The notes under the pieces: generated by a model
Database searches by the model: none
What the model saw: only the letters and a program-made list of their open reading frames with translations
What the model was told of the DNA's origin: nothing
In this document: positions 25,315-33,453 of the stretch, piece after piece
Layout of the letters: each line of letters begins with the position of its first letter
Position numbering within the stretch: the stretch's first letter is position 1
NCBI GenBank assembly: GCA_023416745.1
Contig: JAEZHF010000020.1
Coordinates: 18,355-82,354, forward strand
Reading direction: 5' to 3'
From: Bacillota bacterium
GTDB taxonomy: Bacteria; Bacillota; Clostridia; Christensenellales; SZUA-584
Length of the DNA: 64,000 nt
Program-made: the position numbers and the translations under genes

Positions 25315-26238
25315 TTACGCAGCAGGCTGGTTCGCAGTCGCCGCTTCCATCATCGCTTTTCTTTCGTCTTCGGAAATGCCGGCCAGTGCCGCGTTAATGG
25401 CAGCCACGAGATCCCCGTTGCCCTTCTTGATGCCCACAGCGATGGAGGTGTCGCCTTCGGAAAGGTCGAAGCCCTGGCCATCAGCAAACTCGATGAACAC
25501 ATAGGTATCGGGATCAGCGGCCATGGCGGACTCGCCTTCCGGCTTCTCACTCACATAACCATCGATGATGCCGGACGAAAGCGCCACGCGCATCGCGGTG
25601 AAATCCTTCATCGCTTCTTGAAGGGAAACGCCTTCAATCTGGCTGATCTTGTCGTAGTGGTAGGTGCCCAACTGAGCGGTGATCTTCGCGCCAGAGAAGT
25701 CGGCCAGGCCGGTCGCAGCTTCAAAGGCTCCGCCCTTCTTAACCACCATGCCCAGCACGATGTCTTCACGGTAGTAGCTATCGGTGAAGTCGATGGATTC
25801 CTTGCGCTCGTCAGTGGGGGACATGCCCGCGATGATCGCGTGGATCACGCCGGACTCAAGAGCAGGGATAAGACCGTCCCAGGATGTGGGAACAACGATC
25901 AGCTCACGGCCTAGGCCTTCCGCAATTTTCTTCGCGATCTCAACGTCGTAGCCGCCCGCATACTGTCCGCCTTCCAGCGCCACACCGCCGTTGCTGTCGT
26001 CCGTCTGCGTCCAGTTGTACGGAGGATATGCGCACTCCATGCCCACGATGAATGGTTCCGCAGCTGCTTCCTCATCGGTGGCGGCAGGCGTCTCTTCGTC
26101 GGCAGGGGCTGCCGGTTCCTCAGCAGCCTCGGTGGCCGCAGGCTCAGACGTCTGGGGCGCATTGTTGCTGCCGCAGCCCGTGAAAACAAAGCCCACGATC
26201 AGCACAACAATCAGCAGGAAAATACTCAGCTTTTTCAT
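25315..26238 (-). CDS. Amino acid-binding lipoprotein of the ABC transporter
   Basis: 307 residues. The lipobox VFTGC places the lipidated Cys at 22; an Ala/Glu/Pro/Thr linker (about 28-60) precedes a family-3 solute-binding domain: VGMECAYPPYNWTQ, GYDVEIAKKIAEGLG, WDGLIPALESGVIHAIIAGMSPTDERKESIDFTDSYY. The C-terminus ends AATANQPAA. The extracellular receptor for a polar amino acid; the ligand is not readable from sequence. First gene of the operon. Confidence 0.94.
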   Translation of the reverse strand: MKKLSIFLLIVVLIVGFVFTGCGSNNAPQTSEPAATEAAEEPAAPADEETPAATDEEAAAEPFIVGMECAYPPYNWTQTDDSNGGVALEGGQYAGGYDVEIAKKIAEGLGRELIVVPTSWDGLIPALESGVIHAIIAGMSPTDERKESIDFTDSYYREDIVLGMVVKKGGAFEAATGLADFSGAKITAQLGTYHYDKISQIEGVSLQEAMKDFTAMRVALSSGIIDGYVSEKPEGESAMAADPDTYVFIEFADGQGFDLSEGDTSIAVGIKKGNGDLVAAINAALAGISEDERKAMMEAATANQPAA

Positions 26239-26442
26239 TTGATTTCCTCTCCTTTAGATACAAATAATTTATTTTGCTAAACTGATAGCATACTATTAAT
26301 GAGATTGTATACTTTAAAATATCAAAAAATCAGGTGTTTAGCAAGAAGATAAATAGCATCACAGCACATTTATACGATTGGTAAATATCTCATGACGTGT
26401 CGTATTAAAGTCTGGACTCCGTCGTCCGGCATAAAATTCTGT

Positions 26443-27240
26443 TCAGTTTTCCGACAATTCGTCCGCTAATCCGGGACATACCACTGTGATATCGATTCTT
26501 TGCCCATATTCCCGCAGCCCACCGAACGGCTCGCCGAACCTGTCCTGAAGTGCAGCGCCGGCTTCCTGGACTATCAGCAGCCCTGCCGCGCAGTCAATAA
26601 AGGCTTCATTGCGCAGAACGGCCGCGTCCACACGACCGCAGGCCACACGGCACATCTCCAGTGCGCAGGGAGCCCCTGAGCGAACGTGCCCCGCTTCGCA
26701 AATCAGCGACTGTATCGGTTTACCGCCTGTTCGCAGCGCGGCCTGACCGAGGAACACATCTGCACCGCATAGTTTTCTGCTGGGTGCGGGAGATATCCGC
26801 TTTCCGTTCAGATAAGCACCAAGGCCGTTCACTGCATGGAACAGCTCTACATGCATGGGGTCGTAGACCACGGAGGCCCAAATCCGCATTTCGTCCAAGA
26901 AAGCGATGCCCAAGCATGCCTCAAAAAGGTCGCTTCCAATAACTGAGCTGCCGCCCGTACCGCATGCCGCGAAGCACGGCCCGCGGTATCCAGCGGTATC
27001 CCCCGTAAAATCAGCGAGCTCATAGCCGTCCCTGGCACGCTGCGCCAGCATGGGTTTAGTCAGGCCATCTGTCCACAGCAGCACATCCCCGCCCCCGTCG
27101 CTGAACCAGCCAGTCATCAGCTTATCCAACAGCTCCAGATGCGTTTCCTGAACTTCTCCCCGGCTGATGAGCCTATCCCCTGCCGCGAAAGCAGCGTTCT
27201 TCATGATATAACACACGGAAGCGGATTTTTGCGTTGACAT
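26443..27240 (-). CDS. Inositol monophosphatase-like protein with degenerate active site
   Basis: 265 residues from ATG 27240; earlier in-frame starts run through AT-rich promoter-like DNA. The second half fits the family (GIAFLDEMRIWASVVYDPMHVELFHAVNGLGAYLNGKRI and FIDCAAGLLIVQEAGAAL, whose Asp is a metal ligand). The usual DP(I/L)DGTxNF motif is not found where expected before GIAFLD; GSSVIGSDLFEACL stands there. Catalysis may be lost or changed. No operon partner is visible. Confidence 0.6.
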   Translation of the reverse strand: MSTQKSASVCYIMKNAAFAAGDRLISRGEVQETHLELLDKLMTGWFSDGGGDVLLWTDGLTKPMLAQRARDGYELADFTGDTAGYRGPCFAACGTGGSSVIGSDLFEACLGIAFLDEMRIWASVVYDPMHVELFHAVNGLGAYLNGKRISPAPSRKLCGADVFLGQAALRTGGKPIQSLICEAGHVRSGAPCALEMCRVACGRVDAAVLRNEAFIDCAAGLLIVQEAGAALQDRFGEPFGGLREYGQRIDITVVCPGLADELSEN

Positions 27241-27364
27241 TCTCTTGCTTTTTTCCTTTATTATATAGTCAGCTGTATATTCAGCGAAAATCGCCAGACA
27301 TATTATAGCATAATTTGAATTCACTGTCCGTGAAAAAATATTATTATACAGGCTGGTATACTCA

Positions 27365-27393
27365 TTGACAAGCGCAGACTCATGTGCTAGATT
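27365..27393 (+). promoter_or_regulatory. Promoter of the rpmG-secE-nusG unit
   Basis: TTGACA (27365-27370) and TAGATT (27388-27393) are separated by 17 bases, about 73 bases before the rpmG start codon. Confidence 0.65.
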
Positions 27394-27466
27394 ACTACTA
27401 GTGCTCTAAAAAACAGGCTTTAAAGGCCTTTTTTAATTGTGCAGATACAAGATTTGGAGGAAGGTC

Positions 27467-27616
27467 ATGCGTAACAAGATCACCCTGGCATGCACGGAGT
27501 GCAAGCAGAGAAATTACGACTCGATGAAAAACAAGAAAAATGATCCCGACAGGCTGGAAATGAGCAAATACTGCCGTTTCTGCAAAAAGCACACCACCCA
27601 TAAGGAGACCAAGTAA
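27467..27616 (+). CDS. rpmG: Ribosomal protein bL33
   Basis: 49 residues, too short for most gene lists. The sequence begins MRNKITLACTECKQRNYDS and ends KYCRFCKKHTTHKETK. Both Cys pairs (CTEC and CRFC) are present, so it is the zinc-binding (C+) form. GGAGGAAGG lies six bases upstream of the start. It heads the secE-nusG-rplK cluster, the standard Bacillota position. Confidence 0.97.
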   Translation: MRNKITLACTECKQRNYDSMKNKKNDPDRLEMSKYCRFCKKHTTHKETK

Positions 27617-27661
27617 TCGCGTCTTTTGGGCACCTATAATGATTTTAGGATGTGAGGGGCT

Positions 27662-27931
27662 ATGGCAAAAACGAAATTAATCGGTAACGACCGCAAAGAA
27701 AAGCTGGAACAGCAAAAAAAAGCGGCTAAAAAGGCGAACAAGAAAAAAAGGAAGAGCCCAGCCAGGTTTTTCAAGGATATTATTTCCGAGCTGAAGAAAG
27801 TCACGTGGCCGACAGCCAAGGATCTGTTCAAGTATTCCAGCGCGGTGCTGGGTTTCATACTGATCGTGGCTATCATTGTCGGACTGTTTGACTTTGGTAT
27901 AACCAGCCTTTTCGACCTGGTTCTAAAATAA
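27662..27931 (+). CDS. secE: Preprotein translocase subunit SecE
   Basis: 89 residues. A Lys-rich N-terminal region (about 1-35) precedes the amphipathic helix FFKDIISELKKVTWPTAKDLFKYS, a SecE hallmark, and a single membrane helix (about 60-80). It clamps SecY in the protein-export channel. It lies between rpmG and nusG. Confidence 0.96.
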   Translation: MAKTKLIGNDRKEKLEQQKKAAKKANKKKRKSPARFFKDIISELKKVTWPTAKDLFKYSSAVLGFILIVAIIVGLFDFGITSLFDLVLK

Positions 27932-27952
27932 TAAGGAGACGCGCCAGCCTGT

Positions 27953-28594
27953 ATGGCAGCGCAACTTATGGTCACTATGTCTGAAGAAGAAAAAGCCGGC
28001 CTCGCGATAGACGATCCGGAGACAACTGAACAGCCAAAAAAGCCAGAGACGCAAGGTGTGTTTATCAAGCAGGAGAAGACGGATAAACCTTACTGGTATG
28101 TTATCCACACCTATTCCGGATACGAGAACAAGGTGAAGATGAATCTGGAAAAGGCTATCCAGAACCGGAGCTTTGAGGATGTCATTTTAGAAGTCAAGGT
28201 GCCGATGGAAGAGAGCATCGAGGTTAAGAACGGCAAGAAAAAGCATGTGATGAAAAAGCGCTATCCGGGTTATGTCATGGTCAAGATGATACTTGACGAC
28301 GAAACCTGGTACGTGGTGCGCAACACGCGCGGCGTCACCGGCTTTGTCGGTCCCGGTTCCAAGCCCATCCCCTTAACAGACAAGGAAGTACGCGCCATGG
28401 GCGTGGAAAACGTACCCATCAAGCTCGATGTGGAGGTGGGCGAAAACGTGATGGTCACATCTGGCCCGCTCGAGAGCTTTGTCGGCGTCATCAAGGAAGT
28501 GCATCCGGAGAAGCAAAAAGTCAAGGTCGTCGTCTCGATGTTTGGGCGCGACACACTGGTCGATCTCGATTTCGTCCAGATCAAACGTATATAA
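27953..28594 (+). CDS. nusG: Transcription termination/antitermination factor NusG
   Basis: 213 residues. After a roughly 40-residue low-complexity N-terminal extension, the NGN domain begins KPYWYVIHTYSGYENKVKMNLEKAI. The KOW motif is in the C-terminal domain (VGENVMVTSGPLESFVGVIKEVHPEKQKVKV). It contacts RNA polymerase and ribosomal protein S10. The extension is longer than in most NusG proteins. The real start could be a few codons downstream (Met6 or Met9), since the AAGGAG site is about 14 bases from the first ATG. Confidence 0.95.
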   Translation: MAAQLMVTMSEEEKAGLAIDDPETTEQPKKPETQGVFIKQEKTDKPYWYVIHTYSGYENKVKMNLEKAIQNRSFEDVILEVKVPMEESIEVKNGKKKHVMKKRYPGYVMVKMILDDETWYVVRNTRGVTGFVGPGSKPIPLTDKEVRAMGVENVPIKLDVEVGENVMVTSGPLESFVGVIKEVHPEKQKVKVVVSMFGRDTLVDLDFVQIKRI

Positions 28595-28616
28595 AAGAAG
28601 CCAAAAAGCTTCTTTT
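28593..28616 (+). terminator. Hairpin between nusG and rplK
   Basis: AAAAGAAGC pairs perfectly with GCTTCTTTT over a six-base loop, ending in four T. It overlaps the nusG stop codon. The stem is AT-rich, so it may be a partial terminator or processing site. Confidence 0.45.
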
Positions 28617-28621
28617 CGCAA

Positions 28622-28706
28622 GTGGGAGGAACTGGCCTTTGCAAGCATCACCTCTTCAAACGCCGCAAATCCGCTTGTACCACAAATATCAGCATCTTAA
28701 GGAGGT
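28622..28706 (+). promoter_or_regulatory. rplK leader with GTGGGAGG...CCAC motif
   Basis: AAGTGGGAGG (about 28619-28628) and TACCACAAA (about 28679-28687) can close a stem ahead of AAGGAGG. The same arrangement precedes rplA (29149-29185). It may be an L1-responsive autoregulatory site; this is inference from the shared pattern. Confidence 0.4.
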
Positions 28707-28712
28707 GTAACC

Positions 28713-29138
28713 ATGGCAAAGAAAATTACCGGTTACGTGAAGCTGCAGATCAATGCAGGCAAGGCGACGCCGGCCCCGCCGGTTGGTCCGGCTCTGGGTC
28801 AGCACGGCGTCAACATCATGGGCTTCTGCAAGGAGTTCAACGAAAAGACCGCCAAACAGGTGGGTTACGTGATCCCCGTCGTGATCACGGTGTATGCGGA
28901 CAGATCGTTCACATTCATCATGAAGACGCCGCCGGCTCCCGTTCTCATCAAGAAAGCGATCAGTATCGAAAGTGGCAGCGGTGAACCGAACAAGAAAAAG
29001 GTCGGCAAGATCACCAAAGCTCAGCTTAAGGAGATAGCGGAAACAAAAATGCCTGACCTGAACGCCGCCAGCGTGGAAGCCGCGATGAGCATGATCGCCG
29101 GCACCGCCAGAAGCATGGGCGTAGAAGTCGTCGACTGA
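28713..29138 (+). CDS. rplK: Ribosomal protein uL11
   Basis: 141 residues, complete. The N-terminal domain has KLQINAGKATPAPPVGPALGQHGVNIMGFCKEFN, the family signature; the RNA-binding C-terminal domain includes KITKAQLKEIAETKMPDLNAASVEAAMSMIAGTARSMG. It forms the GTPase-associated stalk base. AAGGAGG precedes the start. Confidence 0.98.
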   Translation: MAKKITGYVKLQINAGKATPAPPVGPALGQHGVNIMGFCKEFNEKTAKQVGYVIPVVITVYADRSFTFIMKTPPAPVLIKKAISIESGSGEPNKKKVGKITKAQLKEIAETKMPDLNAASVEAAMSMIAGTARSMGVEVVD

Positions 29139-29148
29139 CGCGAATTAA

Positions 29149-29185
29149 GTGGGAGGCTTAAGAAAGCCGCACAACCACAAGGAGG
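29149..29185 (+). promoter_or_regulatory. rplA leader with GTGGGAGG...CCAC motif
   Basis: AAGTGGGAGG and AACCACAAGGAGG flank a short hairpin (GGCTT/AAGCC-like). The same pattern stands before rplK. A candidate L1-binding mRNA element. Confidence 0.4.
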
Positions 29186-29191
29186 AAGAGT

Positions 29192-29887
29192 ATGAAAAGA
29201 GGAAAGAAATACCGCGAAAGCGTAAAATCCTACGATAAGACTGTGCTTTATGACCCGGCGGAGGCGCTGCAGCTCTCCATCGACACCGCGAAAGCCAACT
29301 TCGACGAAACCATCGAGGCATCCATCCGCCTGGGTGTTGACCCGCGCCATGCCGACCAGCAGGTCAGAGGCGCTCTGGTTCTCCCCCACGGCACCGGCAA
29401 AACGCAGCGTGTTTTGGTGTTTGCCAAGGGCGATAGCGCAAAGGAAGCCGAGGAAGCTGGCGCCGAATACGTGGGCGGCGACGAGTTCGTCGACAAGATC
29501 AAGAATGAAAACTGGTTTGAGTTTGATGTTTGCGTGGCCACACCTGACATGATGGGTGTCGTCGGTAAGATCGGCCGCGTGCTGGGTCCCAAGGGCTTGA
29601 TGCCCAACCCAAAATCCGGCACCGTTACCAAGGACGTCGCCAAGGCCATTGCCGAAATCAAAGCCGGTAAGGTGGAATACCGCGTGGACAAGACGGCCAT
29701 CGTACACGTCATCATCGGCAAAAAGAGCTTCGGCAAAGAGAAGCTGGGCGACAACCTTTCGGCACTTATGGAAGCGCTGATCAAGGCCAAGCCGTCCGCC
29801 GCGAAGGGCACTTACCTGAAGAGCGTTGTCGTTTCTTCCACGATGGGTCCCGGCGTCAAGATTAACCCCGTCAGATTTATCAGCTAA
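29192..29887 (+). CDS. rplA: Ribosomal protein uL1
   Basis: 231 residues, complete. It has the family features GVDPRHADQQVRGALVLPHGTGK and LGPKGLMPNPKSGTVT. It binds the 23S L1 stalk and in many bacteria represses its own operon. 53 bases after rplK. Confidence 0.98.
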   Translation: MKRGKKYRESVKSYDKTVLYDPAEALQLSIDTAKANFDETIEASIRLGVDPRHADQQVRGALVLPHGTGKTQRVLVFAKGDSAKEAEEAGAEYVGGDEFVDKIKNENWFEFDVCVATPDMMGVVGKIGRVLGPKGLMPNPKSGTVTKDVAKAIAEIKAGKVEYRVDKTAIVHVIIGKKSFGKEKLGDNLSALMEALIKAKPSAAKGTYLKSVVVSSTMGPGVKINPVRFIS

Positions 29888-29891
29888 ACGG

Positions 29892-29921
29892 TTGACAAAA
29901 CTGCTTACCAACTGATAATAT
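29892..29921 (+). promoter_or_regulatory. Promoter of the rplJL unit
   Basis: TTGACA (29892-29897) and TAATAT (29916-29921) are separated by 18 bases, just past the rplA stop and before the L10 leader. It would give rplJL a separate start. Confidence 0.6.
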
Positions 29922-29944
29922 AGTCCGGTAACTGAATAATCATT

Positions 29945-30015
29945 GCCCTGCCTAAGACAACAGGCGCGCCATCGGCGCTTAAAATCCGCCTGTCGAGGAG
30001 AGCCCAACAAAGATA
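29945..30015 (+). ncRNA. Ribosomal protein L10 leader
   Basis: The stretch CCTGCCTAAGACAACAGGCG ... CCGCCTGTCGAGGAGAGCCC has the characteristic L10 leader sequence and pairing found before rplJ in Bacillota. It binds the L10-L12 complex and links to the attenuator downstream. Confidence 0.88.
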
Positions 30016-30017
30016 TG

Positions 30018-30060
30018 AACCCTTTTTTGTGCGCTTTCCCGTGCAGAAAAGGGTTTTTGG
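30018..30060 (+). terminator. Attenuator terminator before rplJ
   Basis: AACCCTTTTTT pairs with AGAAAAGGGTT around a GTGCGC/GTGC-containing loop, then TTTTTGG. Located between the L10 leader and the rplJ ribosome site, as expected for attenuation. Confidence 0.8.
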
Positions 30061-30100
30061 TTTTCGGTAAGAGTTTTAACCGAAAAGGGAGGTGAAAAAT

Positions 30101-30631
30101 TTGGGAGAAAAAGCTATAGAGGTCAAAAAGCAAGTCGTCCTTGAAATCAAGGAGAAGATTGAGAAAGCTCAGGGAATCATCTTCTACGATTACAGAGGCC
30201 TTAACGTTGACGAAGTGACGCAGCTGAGAAATCAGTTCCGCGCCGCCGGCGTTGAATACCATGTCATCAAGAACTCGATGCTCAAACGCGCTGCCGATAT
30301 GCTGGAGATCAAGGGTCTGGATCAGTATCTGAACGGCCCCACTGCTGTCGCGTTCGGCTTCAGCGATCCAGTCGCCCCTGCCAAGGTGCTCACGGAGTTC
30401 GTCAAGAAGCTGAAGAACAAAACGGAGATCAAGTCCGGCCTTTTGAACGGCAAGGTGATTACCGTCGCGGGCATCCAGAGTCTGGCGGATCTGCCGTCCA
30501 GAGAGCAGCTGCTGGCACAACTGGCCGGCACACTGAACGCCCCGATTACCGGGTTTGCAAGGTCGCTGTCCGGCATCATCTGCAAGCTGGGTTACGCGCT
30601 CAACGCAGTCAAAGAACAGAAAGAGGCTTAA
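30101..30631 (+). CDS. rplJ: Ribosomal protein uL10
   Basis: 176 residues from TTG 30101. That start is preferred because GGGAGG lies eight bases upstream; an in-frame GTG at 30092 overlaps that ribosome site and cannot use it. Family features are GIIFYDYRGLNVDEVTQLRNQFRAAGVEYHVIKNSMLKRA and a C-terminal L12-binding helix. Base of the L12 stalk. Regulated by the leader and attenuator upstream. Confidence 0.96.
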   Translation: MGEKAIEVKKQVVLEIKEKIEKAQGIIFYDYRGLNVDEVTQLRNQFRAAGVEYHVIKNSMLKRAADMLEIKGLDQYLNGPTAVAFGFSDPVAPAKVLTEFVKKLKNKTEIKSGLLNGKVITVAGIQSLADLPSREQLLAQLAGTLNAPITGFARSLSGIICKLGYALNAVKEQKEA

Positions 30632-30682
30632 ACAGCCAAACCAAACCAACTATAATAAACGAAAATTTGGAGGATAATAATC

Positions 30683-31057
30683 ATGAGCCATCAGGAAATT
30701 TTAGAAGCCATTGAGAAAATGAGTGTCCTTGAGCTGTCTGAGCTCATCAAAGCGATCGAAGACAAATTCGGCGTCTCCGCTGCCGCTCCCGTAGCCATGG
30801 CCGCTGCCGGCCCCGCTGCTGCTGCCGCTCCCGTTGAAGAAGAAAAGACCGAATTCGACGTAACACTGAAGGATGTCGGTCCCGAAAAGATTAAGGTTAT
30901 CAAGGTCGTCCGCGAGCTGACTGGCCTTGGCCTCAAGGAAGCCAAAGACGTGGTTGACGGCGCTCCCAGCACCGTTAAAGAAGGCGTGCCGAAGGATGAA
31001 GCTGAAGGCATTGTGGCGAAGCTCAAAGAAGTCGGCGCAACAGCTGAAATCAAATAA
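30683..31057 (+). CDS. rplL: Ribosomal protein bL12
   Basis: 124 residues. N-terminal dimerisation domain (LEAIEKMSVLELSELIKAIEDKFGV), Ala/Pro hinge (about 33-50), and C-terminal factor-binding domain (DVTLKDVGPEKIKVIKVVRELTGLGLKEAKDVVDGAP). It recruits translation GTPases. Last gene of the ribosomal cluster; a terminator follows, so rpoB is not next. Confidence 0.98.
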   Translation: MSHQEILEAIEKMSVLELSELIKAIEDKFGVSAAAPVAMAAAGPAAAAAPVEEEKTEFDVTLKDVGPEKIKVIKVVRELTGLGLKEAKDVVDGAPSTVKEGVPKDEAEGIVAKLKEVGATAEIK

Positions 31058-31075
31058 GTTTTTCGCAGCAGTCTT

Positions 31076-31115
31076 AAAGACCTTCTTGGGTTATTCCTCG
31101 GAAGGTCTTTTTATT
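31076..31115 (+). terminator. Terminator after rplL
   Basis: AAGACCTTC and GAAGGTCTT form a nine-base stem, followed by TTTTATTT. Confidence 0.9.
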
Positions 31116-31190
31116 TGACATATCACACCGGATGTTATGTTGCTCACGATATCTCCTTTGTGTTACTATTGTAAAAAAAGAGGATGTCAT

Positions 31191-31760
31191 ATGATAAACC
31201 TGAGTATAAAAAGGCTGGAACCCAAGCTCCTCTCACATTTTTTTGACCTTTTTGAGCACCGTGCATTCAGCGATAATCCGGACTGGTCAGGCTGTTACTG
31301 CGTGTTTAACCACTTTTGCGGAAGCGATGGCGAGTGGATAAGCCGTACTGCGGCTGATAATCGCGCTATGGCATCCGATATGATCAGCAAAGGCACCATG
31401 CGCGGTTATCTGGCTTATGACGGCAACCTGCCGATCGGTTGGTGCAATGCCGGTGCTAAGGATTCATACGGGCGACTCAAACGCATGGTTCCCAACGATG
31501 ATGGCAGCATAAAAATATGTGCCATAACCTGCTTTGTAATTGCGCCGGAATACCGCCGCAAGGGAGTCGCACGCGCATTACTGGACTATGCAGCCATTGA
31601 TCTGAAAGCTCAAGGTTATACTATCTTCGAGGCCTACCCTTCCCACTCGGATGGTTCCTGTGCAGCACATTATCACGGATATCCGGCCATGTTTGATGCG
31701 GCCGGTTTCACAGAATACATGATGCTGGATGACTTTGTCTGTATGCGAAAGCTGCTTTAA
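31191..31760 (+). CDS. GNAT family N-acetyltransferase
   Basis: 189 residues from ATG 31191, chosen for AGAGGA upstream. The acetyl-CoA loop is ITCFVIAPEYRRKGVARALLDYAAIDLKAQG (about 108-138). The C-terminus GYPAMFDAAGFTEYMMLDDFVCMRK is typical of a stand-alone GNAT. An N-terminal NPDWSGCYCVFNHFCG segment resembles a subgroup of clostridial GNATs. Substrate unknown. It precedes the alkyltransferase gene by 13 bases. Confidence 0.85.
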   Translation: MINLSIKRLEPKLLSHFFDLFEHRAFSDNPDWSGCYCVFNHFCGSDGEWISRTAADNRAMASDMISKGTMRGYLAYDGNLPIGWCNAGAKDSYGRLKRMVPNDDGSIKICAITCFVIAPEYRRKGVARALLDYAAIDLKAQGYTIFEAYPSHSDGSCAAHYHGYPAMFDAAGFTEYMMLDDFVCMRKLL

Positions 31761-31773
31761 AGGGAGGTTCAAA

Positions 31774-32256
31774 ATGTCCCCACAGAAAAAAACCGCCTGT
31801 CACGCTAAAACACCGTTGGGCGTCGTTACTGCGCTGTATGAAGACGGCGTGATCCGCCGCGTGCTTTTTCCCGACGAAGCGGCGGGCGCAGGTTATCTGA
31901 CCGACGATACTCTCCCCTTCGCGTTGCAGATGGCCGAATACTTTGCCGGTAAACGGCGCTCGTTCGACCTGCCGTTGTTTCTGCCCGGCACACCGTTTCG
32001 TCAGGCTGTGTACCAGTCCACGATACGCATCCCCTACGGCGCGACAGCCACCTACGGTGAGCTGGCGCTGGCCGCGGGGTTCCCGCTCGCAATGCGGGCC
32101 GTGGGCACCTCAATGAAGCTGAACCCGCTGCCGATACTTGTTCCCTGTCATCGGGTTATCCACAAGGCGTCAGGCCGCGCAGCTTACGGCGGCGGACTGC
32201 ACGTCAAGAACTTCCTCCTCGAACTGGAAGCGCGCAACGCGGGAATAAAGCTGTAG
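31774..32256 (+). CDS. ogt: Methylated-DNA-[protein]-cysteine S-methyltransferase
   Basis: 160 residues from ATG 31774 (GGGAGG upstream). The active-site motif is PCHRVI, with the alkyl-accepting Cys; the helix-turn-helix part is TIRIPYGATATYGELALAAG and AMRAVGTSMKLNPLPILV. It repairs O6-alkylguanine by suicide transfer. Probably co-transcribed with the preceding GNAT gene. Confidence 0.95.
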   Translation: MSPQKKTACHAKTPLGVVTALYEDGVIRRVLFPDEAAGAGYLTDDTLPFALQMAEYFAGKRRSFDLPLFLPGTPFRQAVYQSTIRIPYGATATYGELALAAGFPLAMRAVGTSMKLNPLPILVPCHRVIHKASGRAAYGGGLHVKNFLLELEARNAGIKL

Positions 32257-32358
32257 TATTCGTCCGTCAATAAAACTTCACACCCGCTAACTTTCCTGTT
32301 GCTTTATCGCTGTCCCGATGATAGAATGTGCGTGTATTTTTAGGGGGCAGAGCTAAAT

Positions 32359-33204
32359 ATGTTGAGTTTCGACTTGCGCACCGTGCTTATGGCATTCGGG
32401 CTGACGCTTTTCGCAGGGCTTTCCACCGGCATCGGCAGCCTTATCGCGCTGCTGGCCAAACGGACAAATACCCGCTTTTTGTCCGTCGTGCTCGGTTTCT
32501 CCGCGGGTGTGATGATCTACGTGTCCATGATCGATATATTCGCTGAATCCAATCGGCTGCTTACCGAAACATTGGGTGACCCGAACGGAACATGGGTCAC
32601 TGTCGCGGGCTTTTTCGGCGGCATACTGCTGATTGCACTTATCGACAAGTTTGTTCCCGCAGCGGACAACCCGCATGAGATGCGCAAGGTGGAGTGCATG
32701 ACCGGCAGTGCCGTCGAACTTTGCGAGGTTCAGAACTGCCCGCAGCATCAGGGCAAGCTGATGCGCCTTGGCATCTTCACCGCATTGGCGATCGGCATAC
32801 ACAACTTTCCCGAAGGTATCGCCACCTTTGTCTCCGGCTTAAAGGACCCCTCTCTCGGTATCACCATCGCCATCGCTGTCGCCATCCACAACATTCCGGA
32901 AGGCATCGCTGTCTCAGTGCCGATATATTATGCCACCGGCAGTCACCGCAAGGCATTCCGCTGGTCACTGCTGTCCGGCCTGTCCGAGCCTTTGGGCGCG
33001 CTTGTTGCTTTTCTGATACTGATGCCTTTCATGTCAGATGTGGTGTTTGGCATAATTTTTGCCTGTGTCGCCGGCATCATGGTGTTCATCTCACTCGATG
33101 AAATTCTTCCCACGGCGCGCGCGTATGGAGAACCGCACCTGTCTATTTACGGTATGGTGGGCGGAATGGCGGTGATGGCGGTCAGCCTGCTGCTGTTTAT
33201 GTGA
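32359..33204 (+). CDS. ZIP family metal transporter (ZupT-like)
   Basis: 281 residues with about eight membrane helices. The two metal-binding helices show HNFPEGIATF and HNIPEGIAVSVP, the ZIP signatures. The long cytoplasmic loop between helices 3 and 4 has VECMTGSAVELCEVQNCPQH, with Cys and His that could sense metal. It imports divalent metals such as zinc, iron or manganese. No metal regulator is adjacent; a CzrA-type repressor lies elsewhere (62311). Confidence 0.92.
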   Translation: MLSFDLRTVLMAFGLTLFAGLSTGIGSLIALLAKRTNTRFLSVVLGFSAGVMIYVSMIDIFAESNRLLTETLGDPNGTWVTVAGFFGGILLIALIDKFVPAADNPHEMRKVECMTGSAVELCEVQNCPQHQGKLMRLGIFTALAIGIHNFPEGIATFVSGLKDPSLGITIAIAVAIHNIPEGIAVSVPIYYATGSHRKAFRWSLLSGLSEPLGALVAFLILMPFMSDVVFGIIFACVAGIMVFISLDEILPTARAYGEPHLSIYGMVGGMAVMAVSLLLFM

Positions 33205-33453
33205 AAGCCCATTATCGACTCACATACATGATCATTAACTGCCGGCATTCATTTGCCGGTTTATTTGTTTGCAAAATATCCACAAATTATTTTCGGCTAT
33301 CAGTTTACTTCTCACTGTCATGAGTCTCTATATTTTGATAGTACAATTTTTGCTGTAAATAATTCTTGGTTTGTGCCGATATATAAATTGTATGCCAAGT
33401 TTATGCACGTGCTTGGTGTAACAGAATGGATTCTGAGAAAGAGGCAAGATGCT

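Noticed and set aside
33253..33453. N-terminal extension of the PilT-like protein
   Set aside because: The extra 67 residues are not PilT-like, AT-rich and lack a ribosome site; ATG 33454 fits the family start.
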